This document shows, in pieces, positions 16,493 to 24,888 of a stretch of DNA of 64,000 nt. How positions within the stretch are numbered: the first letter of the stretch is position 1; each line of letters begins with the position of its first letter. The position numbers were made by a program, and so were the translations under genes. Below the pieces are notes generated by a model. It saw nothing but the letters and a program-made list of their open reading frames with translations, did not search any database and was not told where the DNA came from. This DNA comes from Mycolicibacterium lutetiense (lineage in GTDB: Bacteria; Actinomycetota; Actinomycetes; Mycobacteriales; Mycobacteriaceae): the NCBI RefSeq assembly GCF_017876775.1, contig NZ_JAGIOP010000002.1, forward strand, positions 2,914,001 to 2,978,000, read 5' to 3'.

Positions 16493-17164
16493 ATGAGTGT
16501 GACATCAGAGGTGATGGACGCGACGGGACCCAGCCTGAGCCCCGGTACCGCTCGCGACTACGGCGATCAGGCTCTGCTGCTCGAGTTCGACAGCACTGCC
16601 GATGTTTTGGCGTGGACCGCCACTCTCACGGCGGCCCAACTGCTCGGTGTGGTCGATATCGTGCCGGCGTCACGCACGATCTTGATCAAGCTGGCCGATC
16701 CCCGCTATCAGGCACCCACGCGGCAACGCCTGGGCAAGTTGCGGCTCCAACCCGAGGTAGCCCCGGTCAGCCCGGTCGGCGGGGCCGACGTGACCATCGA
16801 CGTGATCTACGACGGCGCCGACCTGCACGACGTCGCGGCACTGGCCGGGCTGACCCCGGAACAGGTGATCGCGGCACATACCGGCAGCCCGTGGCAGGTC
16901 GGATTCATGGGGTTCGCACCCGGATTCGCCTACCTCGTGGGTGGTGACGAACGACTACAGGTACCGCGCCGGGCCGAGCCTCGTACCAGCGTCCCGCCCG
17001 GGGCAGTGGCACTGGCCGGCGAGTTCAGTGGCATCTACCCGCGGCAGTCACCCGGCGGCTGGCAGTTGATCGGGCGCACCGACGCAGTGATGTTCGACGT
17101 TCATCGAGACCAACCGGCGCTGCTCACCCCGGGTACGTGGGTGCAGTTCCGGGCCATCGGCTAG
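16493..17164 (+). CDS. pxpB: 5-oxoprolinase subunit B (PxpB/KipI family)
   Basis: A 223-residue protein of the KipI/AHS1 family. It carries [10 protein letters not shown] near the N-terminus and the hallmark [23 protein letters not shown], followed by [30 protein letters not shown]. With PxpA and PxpC it hydrolyses 5-oxoproline to glutamate using ATP. Older annotation calls it allophanate hydrolase subunit 1. pxpC follows after 17 bp. The third component pxpA (LamB/YcsF family) is not in the window. Confidence 0.88.
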   Translation: MSVTSEVMDATGPSLSPGTARDYGDQALLLEFDSTADVLAWTATLTAAQLLGVVDIVPASRTILIKLADPRYQAPTRQRLGKLRLQPEVAPVSPVGGADVTIDVIYDGADLHDVAALAGLTPEQVIAAHTGSPWQVGFMGFAPGFAYLVGGDERLQVPRRAEPRTSVPPGAVALAGEFSGIYPRQSPGGWQLIGRTDAVMFDVHRDQPALLTPGTWVQFRAIG

Positions 17165-17181
17165 TCGGCGAGGAGCACACC

Positions 17182-18066
17182 ATGACGACGAGATTGGAAG
17201 TACTGCGCACCGGACCGTTGGCCCTCGTCGAGGATCTCGGCCGCCCCGGCATGGCCCACCTCGGTGTCACCCGCTCGGGTGCCGCCGACCGTCGGTCCCA
17301 CACCCTGGCGAACCGCCTGGTCGCCAACCCCGGGGAGCACGCCACCGTCGAAGTGATGTTCGGCGGGTTCTCCGCCCGGGTGGTCGGCGGCGACGTCTCG
17401 ATCGCCGTCACCGGCGCCGATACCGACCCGGCCGTCAACGGTATTCCGTTCGGCACCAACAGCATTCACCACGTTCATAACGGCGAGGTGATCTCGCTGG
17501 GCGCACCGCACTCGGGCCTGCGCAGCTACCTGGCGGTCCGCGGCGGCATCGCCGTCGAACCGGTCCTGGGTTCACGGAGCTACGACGTGATGTCGGCGAT
17601 CGGGCCGGCACCGCTGCAACCCGGCGACATCCTGCCGGTCGGCGAGCACACCGCCGACCTGCCCGAAACGGATCAGGCCCCGGTCGCCTCGATCAGCGAC
17701 GACGTGCTGGAACTCAATGTGGTACCCGGCCCGCGCGACGACTGGTTCGTCGACCCCGATGTCCTGATCCGGACCAACTGGCAGGTGACCACCCGCAGCG
17801 ACCGGGTGGGAATGCGCCTCGTCGGCATGCCGCTGTCATACCGCTGGCCGGACCGCCAGCTGCCCAGCGAGGGCGCGACCCGCGGAGCAATCCAGATACC
17901 GCCCAACGGTTTTCCGGTGATCCTCGGGCCCGACCACCCCGTCACCGGCGGCTACCCGGTGATCGGTGTGGTGACCGACGAAGACATCGACAAGCTGGGT
18001 CAGGTCCGCCCCGGGCAGACCGTGCGACTGCACTGGGCGCATCCGCGCCGACCGTTCGAGGGGTAG
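17182..18066 (+). CDS. pxpC: 5-oxoprolinase subunit C (PxpC/KipA family)
   Basis: A 294-residue AHS2-family protein. It has [20 protein letters not shown] near the start, [34 protein letters not shown], and the C-terminal segment [22 protein letters not shown]. It forms the 5-oxoprolinase with PxpB. ATG 17182 follows GAGGAG at eight bases. A longer frame from 17137 overlaps pxpB and is not supported. A strong hairpin lies just after the stop. Confidence 0.88.
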   Translation: MTTRLEVLRTGPLALVEDLGRPGMAHLGVTRSGAADRRSHTLANRLVANPGEHATVEVMFGGFSARVVGGDVSIAVTGADTDPAVNGIPFGTNSIHHVHNGEVISLGAPHSGLRSYLAVRGGIAVEPVLGSRSYDVMSAIGPAPLQPGDILPVGEHTADLPETDQAPVASISDDVLELNVVPGPRDDWFVDPDVLIRTNWQVTTRSDRVGMRLVGMPLSYRWPDRQLPSEGATRGAIQIPPNGFPVILGPDHPVTGGYPVIGVVTDEDIDKLGQVRPGQTVRLHWAHPRRPFEG

Positions 18067-18083
18067 TCCCCGCCAAGCCGAAT

Positions 18084-18130
18084 GTGAAGAAGATCGTGAG
18101 TTTTCCGAGGAAACTCGCGATCTTCTTCAC
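18084..18130 (+). terminator. Long 20-bp hairpin after pxpC
   Basis: The arms 18084-18103 (GTGAAGAAGATCGTGAGTTT) and 18111-18130 are complementary over 20 bp, with a single T-G wobble and a 7-nt loop. The structure starts 18 bp after the pxpC stop. No T tract follows, which is common for mycobacterial terminators. It probably ends the pxpBC transcript and shields the toxin-antitoxin promoter. Confidence 0.65.
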
Positions 18131-18197
18131 TCTGGCGTTACGGGAATCGGCCCGCCGGCGGCGCGCACTGTGGGTGGATCTGCAACCGCTAGCATCC

Positions 18198-18215
18198 GTA
18201 CTACGTCTGTAATAC
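18198..18215 (+). promoter_or_regulatory. Operator overlapping the -10 of the toxin-antitoxin operon
   Basis: GTACTAC (18198-18204) and GTAATAC (18209-18215) form a near-perfect dyad (six of seven pairs) with a 4-nt spacer. TAATAC (18210-18215) matches a -10 box ten bases upstream of the toxin ATG, and no Shine-Dalgarno is present, so the mRNA may be leaderless. The layout fits autorepression by the ribbon-helix-helix antitoxin. Confidence 0.5.
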
Positions 18216-18225
18216 ACTTTTTGGC

Positions 18226-18504
18226 ATGGCGCTGACCTGGGAGTCTGATCGCGACGACCACCTCGCCCGCCACGGCGTCACGACAGACCAGGCTGACGAG
18301 GCGTTCGCGCATGAGGACGCGCTGACGATCAACCCCGACTACGGCAGCATCTCCGGCCTCGGTATCCGCACCATCGGCTACTCGGCCAGCTTCGGCGACC
18401 TGCTCAGCGTGCTGAGCTACTTCGACAACGACGGTGTCCAGCAGGGCACCACCGCGTTCCGCGCAAACCGCAAGGACCGCCGTTACTACTTCGGACAGGA
18501 GTGA
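18226..18504 (+). CDS. BrnT-like toxin of a type II toxin-antitoxin module
   Basis: A 92-residue protein with BrnT-like organisation. The start LTWESDRDDHLARHGVTTDQ corresponds to BrnT's W-D-x-x-K-x-x-x-N-x-x-K-H-G-V. The middle has DALTINPDYGSISG and IRTIGYSA, and the end is TTAFRANRKDRRYY, as in BrnT's ARRATRRERRxYE. BrnT is a RelE-fold ribonuclease. It overlaps or abuts the antitoxin gene downstream (toxin first, as in brnTA). Catalytic activity is inferred from fold resemblance. Confidence 0.7.
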   Translation: MALTWESDRDDHLARHGVTTDQADEAFAHEDALTINPDYGSISGLGIRTIGYSASFGDLLSVLSYFDNDGVQQGTTAFRANRKDRRYYFGQE

Positions 18505-18509
18505 GCACC

Positions 18510-18926
18510 ATGAGCCACAAACTGAGCAACGAGGAGCTCCGCGCCCTGATGGACGAAGAGGCCCGCGCTGCGGAGGCCGCTGCGGCCGAGGACATCGACG
18601 ACGGGGCGCCGCTGCCTGCGCATGTGAAGGCGAGCCGGCCGAACCGGGCACGCAGCAAGGTGCTGCAGGTGCGGTTGAATCCCGACGAGATGGAATCGCT
18701 GGAGATGATCGCGTACGTGCGGCATCAGCCGGTGTCGACGGTGGCGCGTGAGGAACTGTTGTCCCTGATCGAACGGTCTAGGCGGCCGGCGCCGGAGGGT
18801 GAGACGGTGGCCGATCTGCTGGATCAGATGGAGGCAAGGATTGTGGCGCTGCGGCAGGTGCAATTCGAGGGTAAGCGAACCCTGTCCTCGTTTGCGCGGC
18901 CGGATGTCCCGCGCCGGGTGGATTGA
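18510..18926 (+). CDS. Cognate antitoxin with ribbon-helix-helix-like segment
   Basis: A 138-residue protein. An acidic alanine-rich N-terminus (NEELRALMDEEARAAEAAAA) precedes a basic stretch (KASRPNRARSK) and VLQVRLNPDEMESLEMIAYV, which has the strand-helix pattern of ribbon-helix-helix DNA-binding domains. The C-terminal part (ETVADLLDQMEARIVALRQV) is predicted helical. It follows the toxin by five bases, with AGGAG eight bases upstream of ATG 18510. It is expected to neutralise the toxin and repress the shared promoter. It is longer than BrnA antitoxins, so the family assignment is loose. Confidence 0.6.
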   Translation: MSHKLSNEELRALMDEEARAAEAAAAEDIDDGAPLPAHVKASRPNRARSKVLQVRLNPDEMESLEMIAYVRHQPVSTVAREELLSLIERSRRPAPEGETVADLLDQMEARIVALRQVQFEGKRTLSSFARPDVPRRVD

Positions 18927-19041
18927 AGGCACCCAGATGACGGCACCACCTGGGTAGTTGCGGATGCGATAGTGCTCACCCCGGCCTGACACTCTCGCCG
19001 GCGGCCAGCAACGTAGAGACACCGGCCCCCGGCACTGGTAG

Positions 19042-19641
<600 letters not shown>

Positions 19642-19885
19642 GCGGGCTGACCTCGTAGTTCTGCCCCATTGGTCCGCCTGGATGATGGGGCGCCGCAACA
19701 GCCTCGACTCATTCTCCACAGCATCGTCGGAGGCCCGCCATAGGATCAATTCGCATTGATGTGCGCGCGCACGCCCGAGTTGAGGAGTATCAGGCACACG
19801 AAACCCGACGACCCCATCCGGGGGATGCGCCAGACTTAGAGTTAGCTTAAATAGTGTCTAGGTCTCATCTGCCCGCCAAGGGCGC

Positions 19886-19912
19886 CGAAAAAGCTCTTGG
19901 CTGAAGCCAAGA
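19886..19912 (-). terminator. Intrinsic terminator with T tract on the minus strand
   Basis: TCTTGGC (19895-19901), loop TGAA and GCCAAGA (19906-19912) make a perfect 7-bp hairpin. Read on the minus strand, the stem is followed by GCTTTTTC (complement of 19887-19894). This is a classical rho-independent terminator 37 bp after the end of the YbaB-like reading frame. It supports a genuine minus-strand transcription unit here. The remainder of 19642-19885 holds no gene I can support. Confidence 0.7.
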
Positions 19913-19948
19913 TCCTTCGATGGGGGTCGCGTGAATTCCGGCAATGCC

Positions 19949-20325
19949 TCAGCTGTGACGTTGTGCAGGGATGTCGCGGTGAAAGCGATCGGTGCCTTCG
20001 AGGTCCTCAAGTAGGCGTTGTCGGTGTTGTTCTAGAGGCTCGAGTACTTCAGCCACCTTTGCTGCTGCGTTGAACGAGGCCTGCTGTGTGGCTGCGACGA
20101 TGAGACGGCTCAACCGATCACGATCCTGTACTGGGTGTCGTCGGCCAGGTCGATGTCAACGAGGTCGCCGGAGGCGTTGACCCACGCGCGAACAAGCCCG
20201 TTGTCGGATACACCGTCAACGCGGCCGATGGCGTCGATGGCTTGTCGCGCTTGCCGGAACGCTTCGGCTTGACCTTCGAGGCTGTCGAGGTCGAGGTCTG
20301 GGTCGAAACCGTGGTCGTCACTCAT
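19949..20325 (-). pseudogene. YbaB/EbfC-family DNA-binding protein gene, frameshifted
   Basis: The minus-strand frame from ATG 20325 reads DLDSLEGQAEAFRQARQAID, then AIGRVDGVSDNG, then LVRAWVNASGDLVDIDLADD, the conserved core of YbaB/EbfC nucleoid-associated proteins. It stops at 20110. The continuation is in another frame (LSRLIVAATQQASFNAAAKV, then AEVLEPLEQHRQRLLEDLEG), stopping at 19949, and is exactly the C-terminal helix such proteins carry. A 1-nt indel near 20110-20125 would restore one reading frame of about 125 residues. A real mutation and a sequencing error are both possible. The ATG overlaps the upstream stop as ATGA. Confidence 0.65.
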
Positions 20326-20591
20326 TCGGGCAGCCGTTCCATGGCACGGCGTGCTTCCTTACGGATCGACACGTCGCGATGGGTGAGGTAGGGCTCAATC
20401 CGGGCTCGGACACCGTGTGCCTTCATCTGGATCAGGGCGCGAATCGAAAAGTACGTGAACGTGTCGAGAAACCTGGACGTCACGGTGCGTGAGCCGTTTG
20501 CCGGTGACGCGATCAACATCCGGCTCGAACATCGAGAAGGCCAAGCGATAGACATCTTGGTGCCGTATCGGACAACTGGCGACGGCATCAC
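20322..20591 (-). CDS. Hypothetical protein with HEAT-like C-terminal end
   Basis: Only the last 42 or so residues look convincingly coding: IRALIQMKAHGVRARIEPYL, then THRDVSIRKEARRAMERLPE, a helix-turn-helix pair reminiscent of a HEAT or Armadillo repeat. The stop overlaps the YbaB-like start by ATGA, as in a translationally coupled operon. Upstream of about 20460 the translation loses this character, and an opposing frame (20455-20658, plus strand) looks equally coding. The true 5' end may have been truncated by a rearrangement. The start at 20591 is only the longest possible. Confidence 0.35.
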   Translation of the reverse strand: MMPSPVVRYGTKMSIAWPSRCSSRMLIASPANGSRTVTSRFLDTFTYFSIRALIQMKAHGVRARIEPYLTHRDVSIRKEARRAMERLPE

Positions 20592-20690
20592 GATCGATGG
20601 CCAGGCGATGACAGCGGCGGTCGATGTCGCCCGGTTGTGGCCGACCAGTTCACCGTGACATCGCTACCACCGGTGAGCGGTCACCGCAGT

Positions 20691-21266
20691 TCATAGCAGG
20701 GGCGCGACGCTGAAGCCGAAGTCGGTGAGTGGTTCAACGGTGATGGTTCCTGAGTCTCCGATCGGAGCGAAGACGATGACAGTATCGGCTAGGTCTGCCG
20801 ACGCGAAAGCCCGAATTGTCTTGTAATGCGCCAAGTCCTGGCGCATGGTGGGTTCGTTCTCCCATTCGCCGATCAGCAGCGGGATGGCTCCGCCCCCCGA
20901 GCCAGGGACGCGGGACATGCAGGATGCGTAGTTTTCGACATTCGGAAATCGGATCTTCCCGTCTGAGATGTTCGACACCGACCCGTCTGCGCAGACGGCC
21001 GCCGACCACTCCTCACGATCTCCGGATACCTGACCGGCTGCAGAGGCCGGGTGGCCGCCCGTGACCCTCTCCAAGTTGATCCAACCTGCCACCGCCGCGA
21101 CGGCGACGACAGACACCGGGATCGCACCTACAACTAGCGTCACGGTCCGCACACGTCGCGCACGCTGCGCGTTGGCGGGCACGCTAGGAACGGCGGTACT
21201 GCGGTTGTAGCCATCCGGAGTCTGACCAGGCCCCGGATCAGACTGGGGCAGCGGCGGGTACCTCAT
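20691..21266 (-). CDS. Membrane-anchored hypothetical protein with extracytoplasmic domain
   Basis: A 191-residue protein. A proline-rich cytoplasmic N-terminus (MRYPPLPQSDPGPGQTPDGY) is followed by one transmembrane segment (about residues 35-60, VTLVVGAIPVSVVAVAAVAG) and an extracytoplasmic domain with two cysteines (AAVCADG and YASCMSR). The layout resembles many mycobacterial single-pass proteins of unknown function. ATG 21266 was chosen because the longer upstream frame adds no coherent sequence. It lies upstream of the HEAT-like and YbaB-like genes on the same strand and might share their transcript. Confidence 0.6.
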   Translation of the reverse strand: MRYPPLPQSDPGPGQTPDGYNRSTAVPSVPANAQRARRVRTVTLVVGAIPVSVVAVAAVAGWINLERVTGGHPASAAGQVSGDREEWSAAVCADGSVSNISDGKIRFPNVENYASCMSRVPGSGGGAIPLLIGEWENEPTMRQDLAHYKTIRAFASADLADTVIVFAPIGDSGTITVEPLTDFGFSVAPLL

Positions 21267-21514
21267 GCACCTCACCGTATCGGCCCCGGAGCAGGCTGCT
21301 CGGGATTCAACCGGAGCCGACAACAATCTGGCTCGATGGTCAATGTGAACCATCCAGGGTTTGATGCACACCTACTTTTGGGGGAAGGATGATTGCATCA
21401 TGCCGAAGAAGGCAGTCAACTCCGCTGTATCGCCGATGGTCCCGTGTCGTGCGCTTGCAGCATGCACCGCGATCACGGGAGTAACGATTCCCTCACGCCC
21501 CCTGCGCGGCGCAC

Positions 21515-21541
21515 GTGAGCGGAATTTCACGGCCGGGTCAC
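21515..21541 (+). promoter_or_regulatory. 11-bp-periodic half-sites before narK3 (GlnR/NnaR-type box)
   Basis: Three half-sites GTGAG (21515-21519), TTCAC (21526-21530) and GTCAC (21537-21541) are spaced by exactly 6 nt. This is the 5+6 pattern of actinobacterial GlnR boxes, with AC at the end of two of them. They lie 45-71 bp before the narK3 ATG. A near-identical arrangement precedes nirB. GlnR and NnaR are known to co-regulate these genes in M. smegmatis; the site assignment itself is mine. Confidence 0.55.
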
Positions 21542-21585
21542 CGCACGGCGCATCCGGGCAATAAACGCTCCCTAGCGTGTGCGCC

Positions 21586-23010
21586 ATGCCCACTCTGCGG
21601 AAGTCGAAGCGCGTCACCAACTGGGATCCAGAGGACACGCTGGCCTGGGAAGCCGGAAACAAGTACATCGCGCGCCGGAATCTGACCTGGTCGGTGTTCG
21701 CCGAACACGTCGGCTTCTCCGTCTGGTCCATCTGGTCGGTGATGGTCCTGTTCATGCCCGAGGCCGTGTACGGCTTCACAGCCGGGGACAAGTTCCTACT
21801 GGGCGCCACCGCGACGCTGGTGGGCGGATGCCTGCGCATCCCCTACACACTGGCCACCGCGACGTTCGGGGGTCGCAACTGGACCGTGTTCTCCGCCTTC
21901 GTGCTGCTGATCCCAACGGTGGGCACCATGGTGCTGCTGGCCAACCCCGGCCTGCCGCTGTGGCCCTACCTGCTGTGCGCGGCCCTGGCCGGTTTCGGCG
22001 GTGGCAACTTCGCCTCGTCGATGACCAACATCAACGCCTTCTACCCACAACGCCTCAAGGGCTGGGCATTGGGCCTCAACGCCGGCGGCGGAAACATCGG
22101 CGTGCCGATGATCCAGCTCGTCGGCCTGTTGGTCATCGCCACCGCGGGCAACCGGGCTCCGTACTGGGTGTGCGCCGTCTACCTCGTCGCGCTGACCGTC
22201 GCCGGTATCGGCGCGGCGCTCTACATGGACAACCTCGAACAGCACAAGATCGACCTGAAGGCGATGAAATCCATACTCGCAGAACGCGATACCTGGGTGA
22301 TCTCGCTCCTCTACATCGGCACCTTCGGATCCTTCATCGGCTTCGCCTTCGCCTTCGGCCAGATCCTGCAGATCAACTTCGCCGCCGGCGGCCAGACTCC
22401 GGCTCAGGCATCCCTGCATGCCGCACAGATCGCCTTCATCGGCCCGCTGCTCGGCTCACTGTCCCGGGTGTACGGCGGCAAGCTGGCCGACCGGATCGGC
22501 GGCGGCCGGGTGACCCTGGCGGTCTTCGGCGGCATGATCCTGGCGGCCGGACTGCTCCTCGCTATCAGCATGTACGACGATCACACCGCCGCTGCGGCCA
22601 ACGGCCTGATGATGATCGGCTACGTCATCGGATTCGTCGCCCTGTTCCTGCTCAGCGGCCTGGGCAATGGCTCGGTCTACAAGATGATCCCGTCCATCTT
22701 CGAGGCCCGCAGCCACTCCCTCCAGGTCAGCGAGGACGAGCGGCAGCGGTGGTCCCTGTCGATGTCGGGTGCACTGATCGGATTCGCCGGCGCAATCGGC
22801 GCCCTTGGCGGTGTCGGCATCAACCTGGCCCTGCGGCAGTCCTACAGTTCAACGGCATCAGCCCCTTCATTTTCTATGGCGTTCTGGATCTTCCTGGCCT
22901 TCTACGTGCTGGCCTCGGCATGCACCTGGTGGCGCTACGTCCGCCGACCTGCTGCGACAGGCGTCACAACCGCCCCCGAAGACCGACATGCCTCGGCAAT
23001 GGCCGGGTAA
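21586..23010 (+). CDS. narK3: Nitrate/nitrite MFS transporter NarK3
   Basis: A 474-residue major-facilitator protein with about 12 membrane segments. It closely follows mycobacterial NarK3: WDPEDTLAWEAGNKYIARRN, then FAEHVGFSVWSIWSVMVLFM, and the nitrate signatures GFGGGNFASSMTNINAFYP and LSGLGNGSVYKMIPSIF. The conserved Arg of LGGCLRIPYT-like helix 2 (VGGCLRIPYTLAT) is present. It imports nitrate and/or exchanges nitrite. The ATG at 21586 is favoured because TAGCGT (21573-21578) gives a leaderless -10 seven bases upstream. GTG 21577 is an in-frame alternative. It is followed by nnaR after 34 bp. Confidence 0.9.
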   Translation: MPTLRKSKRVTNWDPEDTLAWEAGNKYIARRNLTWSVFAEHVGFSVWSIWSVMVLFMPEAVYGFTAGDKFLLGATATLVGGCLRIPYTLATATFGGRNWTVFSAFVLLIPTVGTMVLLANPGLPLWPYLLCAALAGFGGGNFASSMTNINAFYPQRLKGWALGLNAGGGNIGVPMIQLVGLLVIATAGNRAPYWVCAVYLVALTVAGIGAALYMDNLEQHKIDLKAMKSILAERDTWVISLLYIGTFGSFIGFAFAFGQILQINFAAGGQTPAQASLHAAQIAFIGPLLGSLSRVYGGKLADRIGGGRVTLAVFGGMILAAGLLLAISMYDDHTAAAANGLMMIGYVIGFVALFLLSGLGNGSVYKMIPSIFEARSHSLQVSEDERQRWSLSMSGALIGFAGAIGALGGVGINLALRQSYSSTASAPSFSMAFWIFLAFYVLASACTWWRYVRRPAATGVTTAPEDRHASAMAG

Positions 23011-23044
23011 TCACTTGGAAACACAAGGTCCGTTCACTGGTCCC

Positions 23045-24196
23045 ATGACCGAGCCTGACTGGGCACCGCTAACCGGCTTTCGCGTGGCAGTGACCTCTGC
23101 CCGCCGTGCCGATGAGCTGAGTGCGCTGCTCACCAGGCGCGGCGCGACGGTGACCACTGCGGCCGCCATCACGATGGTTCCGCTACCCGACGACGATGAA
23201 CTACGCGCCCACACCGAGTCGCTGATCGCCGAGCCACCGGACATCGTGGTGGCCACCACGGGGATCGGCTTCCGCGGCTGGTTCGCCGCGGCAGACGGGT
23301 GGGACCTGGCCGCCGAACTCACCGACGCGCTGGGAAAGGCCCGCATCGTGTCCCGCGGCCCGAAGGCCACCGGGGCGTTGCGGGCCGCGGGGCTGCCCGA
23401 GGAATGGTCGCCCGAGTCGGAATCCTCCCGGGAGGTGTTGCGCTACCTCGTCGAACAGGGTGTGGCGGGGCAACGGATCGCCGTGCAGTTGCACGGGGCC
23501 ACCGACGAGTGGGACCCGTTCCCCGAGTTCCTCGACGAGCTCCGGAATGCGGGCGCCGAAGTGGTGCCGATCCGGGTCTATCGCTGGCATCCCGCGCCGC
23601 GCGCAGGCGAGTTCGACCAGATGGTCGCCGGGATCGCCGAACGGCGTTTCGACGCAGTCAGTTTCACCTCGGCCATGGCGGTTGCCTCAGTCCTGATGCG
23701 GGCCACCGAGATGGGTATCGCCGACCGGGTGCTGTCAGCGTTGCGCACCGACGTCCACGCCATGTGCGTCGGCCCGGTCACCGCACGGCCGCTGGTCCGG
23801 CTCGGGGTGCCGACCTCGGCGCCCGAGCGGATGCGGTTGGGCGCCTTGGCTCGTCACATCACCGATGAACTGCCTCTGCTCCAGGCGCGGACCGTCCGGG
23901 TCGCCGGACATTCGCTCGAGATCCGGGGCACCTGCGTCCTGGTCGACGGCACGGTCAAGTCGCTGTCGCCGGCCTCGATGTCGACCATCCGGGCACTGGC
24001 GCACCGGCCCGGTGCGGTGGTGTCGCGGTTCGATCTGCTCAGTGCACTGCCGGGCACCGGGACAGACACCCACGCTGTGGAGACCGCGGTGCTGCGCCTT
24101 CGTACTGCATTGGGAGACAAGAACATCGTCTCCACGGTCGTCAAACGCGGTTACCGGCTTGCCATCGACGACACCGAACTGGCTCGAGCCCGATGA
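23045..24196 (+). CDS. nnaR: NnaR: uroporphyrinogen-III synthase-like/OmpR-type DNA-binding regulator
   Basis: A 383-residue two-domain protein. The first about 265 residues form a HemD-like domain (GFRVAVTSARRADELSALLT, VVATTGIGFRGWF, VSFTSAMAVASVLMRA). The C-terminal about 95 residues are an OmpR/PhoB-type winged helix (SPASMSTIRALAHRPGAVVS, HAVETAVLRLRTALG, VVKRGYRLA). This architecture is that of Rv0260c and of M. smegmatis NnaR, an orphan regulator needed for growth on nitrate or nitrite. There is no receiver domain. Its last four bases overlap the chelatase start (ATGA), tying regulation and siroheme supply. Confidence 0.88.
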   Translation: MTEPDWAPLTGFRVAVTSARRADELSALLTRRGATVTTAAAITMVPLPDDDELRAHTESLIAEPPDIVVATTGIGFRGWFAAADGWDLAAELTDALGKARIVSRGPKATGALRAAGLPEEWSPESESSREVLRYLVEQGVAGQRIAVQLHGATDEWDPFPEFLDELRNAGAEVVPIRVYRWHPAPRAGEFDQMVAGIAERRFDAVSFTSAMAVASVLMRATEMGIADRVLSALRTDVHAMCVGPVTARPLVRLGVPTSAPERMRLGALARHITDELPLLQARTVRVAGHSLEIRGTCVLVDGTVKSLSPASMSTIRALAHRPGAVVSRFDLLSALPGTGTDTHAVETAVLRLRTALGDKNIVSTVVKRGYRLAIDDTELARAR

Positions 24197-24888
24197 GCCT
24201 GGTCCTGGTCGCACACGGAACCCGCAAGCCGGGCGGTGTGGCGATGATCGGCGATCTCGCCGCGCGGGTGTCCGACCTGTTGGGCCGGCCGGTACACGTC
24301 TCGTTCGTCGACGTCGTGGGCCCGACCCCGAGCGAGGTTCTGGCGTCCCTGCCCACGGACTGCCCGGCGGTGGTGGTGCCCGCGTTCCTGGCTGCCGGGT
24401 ATCACGTCCGGGTCGATGTGCCCGCCCACGTGGCGGCCAGTGAGCACCCGGCCGTCACCGTCACCACGCCGCTAGGGCCCTGCCCTGGCACGGTCCGGGT
24501 TCTCGCCGATCGGCTCATCGAATCGGGATGGCGGCCGGGCGATTCGGTGATACTCGCGGCAGCTGGAACTTCCGACAGGAGTGCCCAGTCCGACCTTCGG
24601 CACACCGCTGCGCTGCTGTCAGCGATGACCGGCGACCGCGTAGAACTGGCCTTCGCCGCCACCGGCGCGCCGAGCGTTGCCGAAGCCGTCGCCGCGCAGC
24701 GCCGCCGCGGCCATCGCCGCGTAGCTGTGGCGTCCTATCTGCTCGCCGATGGACTTTTCCAGGACCGGCTGCGTGAATCCGGTGCCGACCTCGTGAGCGA
24801 ACCGCTCGGCACCCATCCCGGCATGGTCCGGCTGATTGCAAACCGGTTCCGCCGCGCTGGAGTACTGAGCCTGCCCGCGGCGGCGTGA
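24193..24888 (+). CDS. Sirohydrochlorin chelatase-like protein (CbiX/SirB family)
   Basis: A 231-residue protein with tandem CbiX half-domains. The first has LVLVAHGTRKPGG and VVVPAFLAAGYHVRVDVPAH, supplying the two metal-binding histidines. The second half retains the fold (VILAAAGTSDR, VAVASYLLADGLFQ) with fewer ligands. It probably inserts iron into sirohydrochlorin to make the siroheme used by NirB. It begins within the nnaR stop (ATGA), so translation is coupled. The 3' third is overlapped on the opposite strand by another gene's extended frame. Confidence 0.85.
   Translation: MSLVLVAHGTRKPGGVAMIGDLAARVSDLLGRPVHVSFVDVVGPTPSEVLASLPTDCPAVVVPAFLAAGYHVRVDVPAHVAASEHPAVTVTTPLGPCPGTVRVLADRLIESGWRPGDSVILAAAGTSDRSAQSDLRHTAALLSAMTGDRVELAFAATGAPSVAEAVAAQRRRGHRRVAVASYLLADGLFQDRLRESGADLVSEPLGTHPGMVRLIANRFRRAGVLSLPAAA

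Noticed and set aside
21372..21576. Small frames upstream of narK3 on both strands
   Set aside because: Short, overlapping the promoter region with the half-site box, with no family resemblance.
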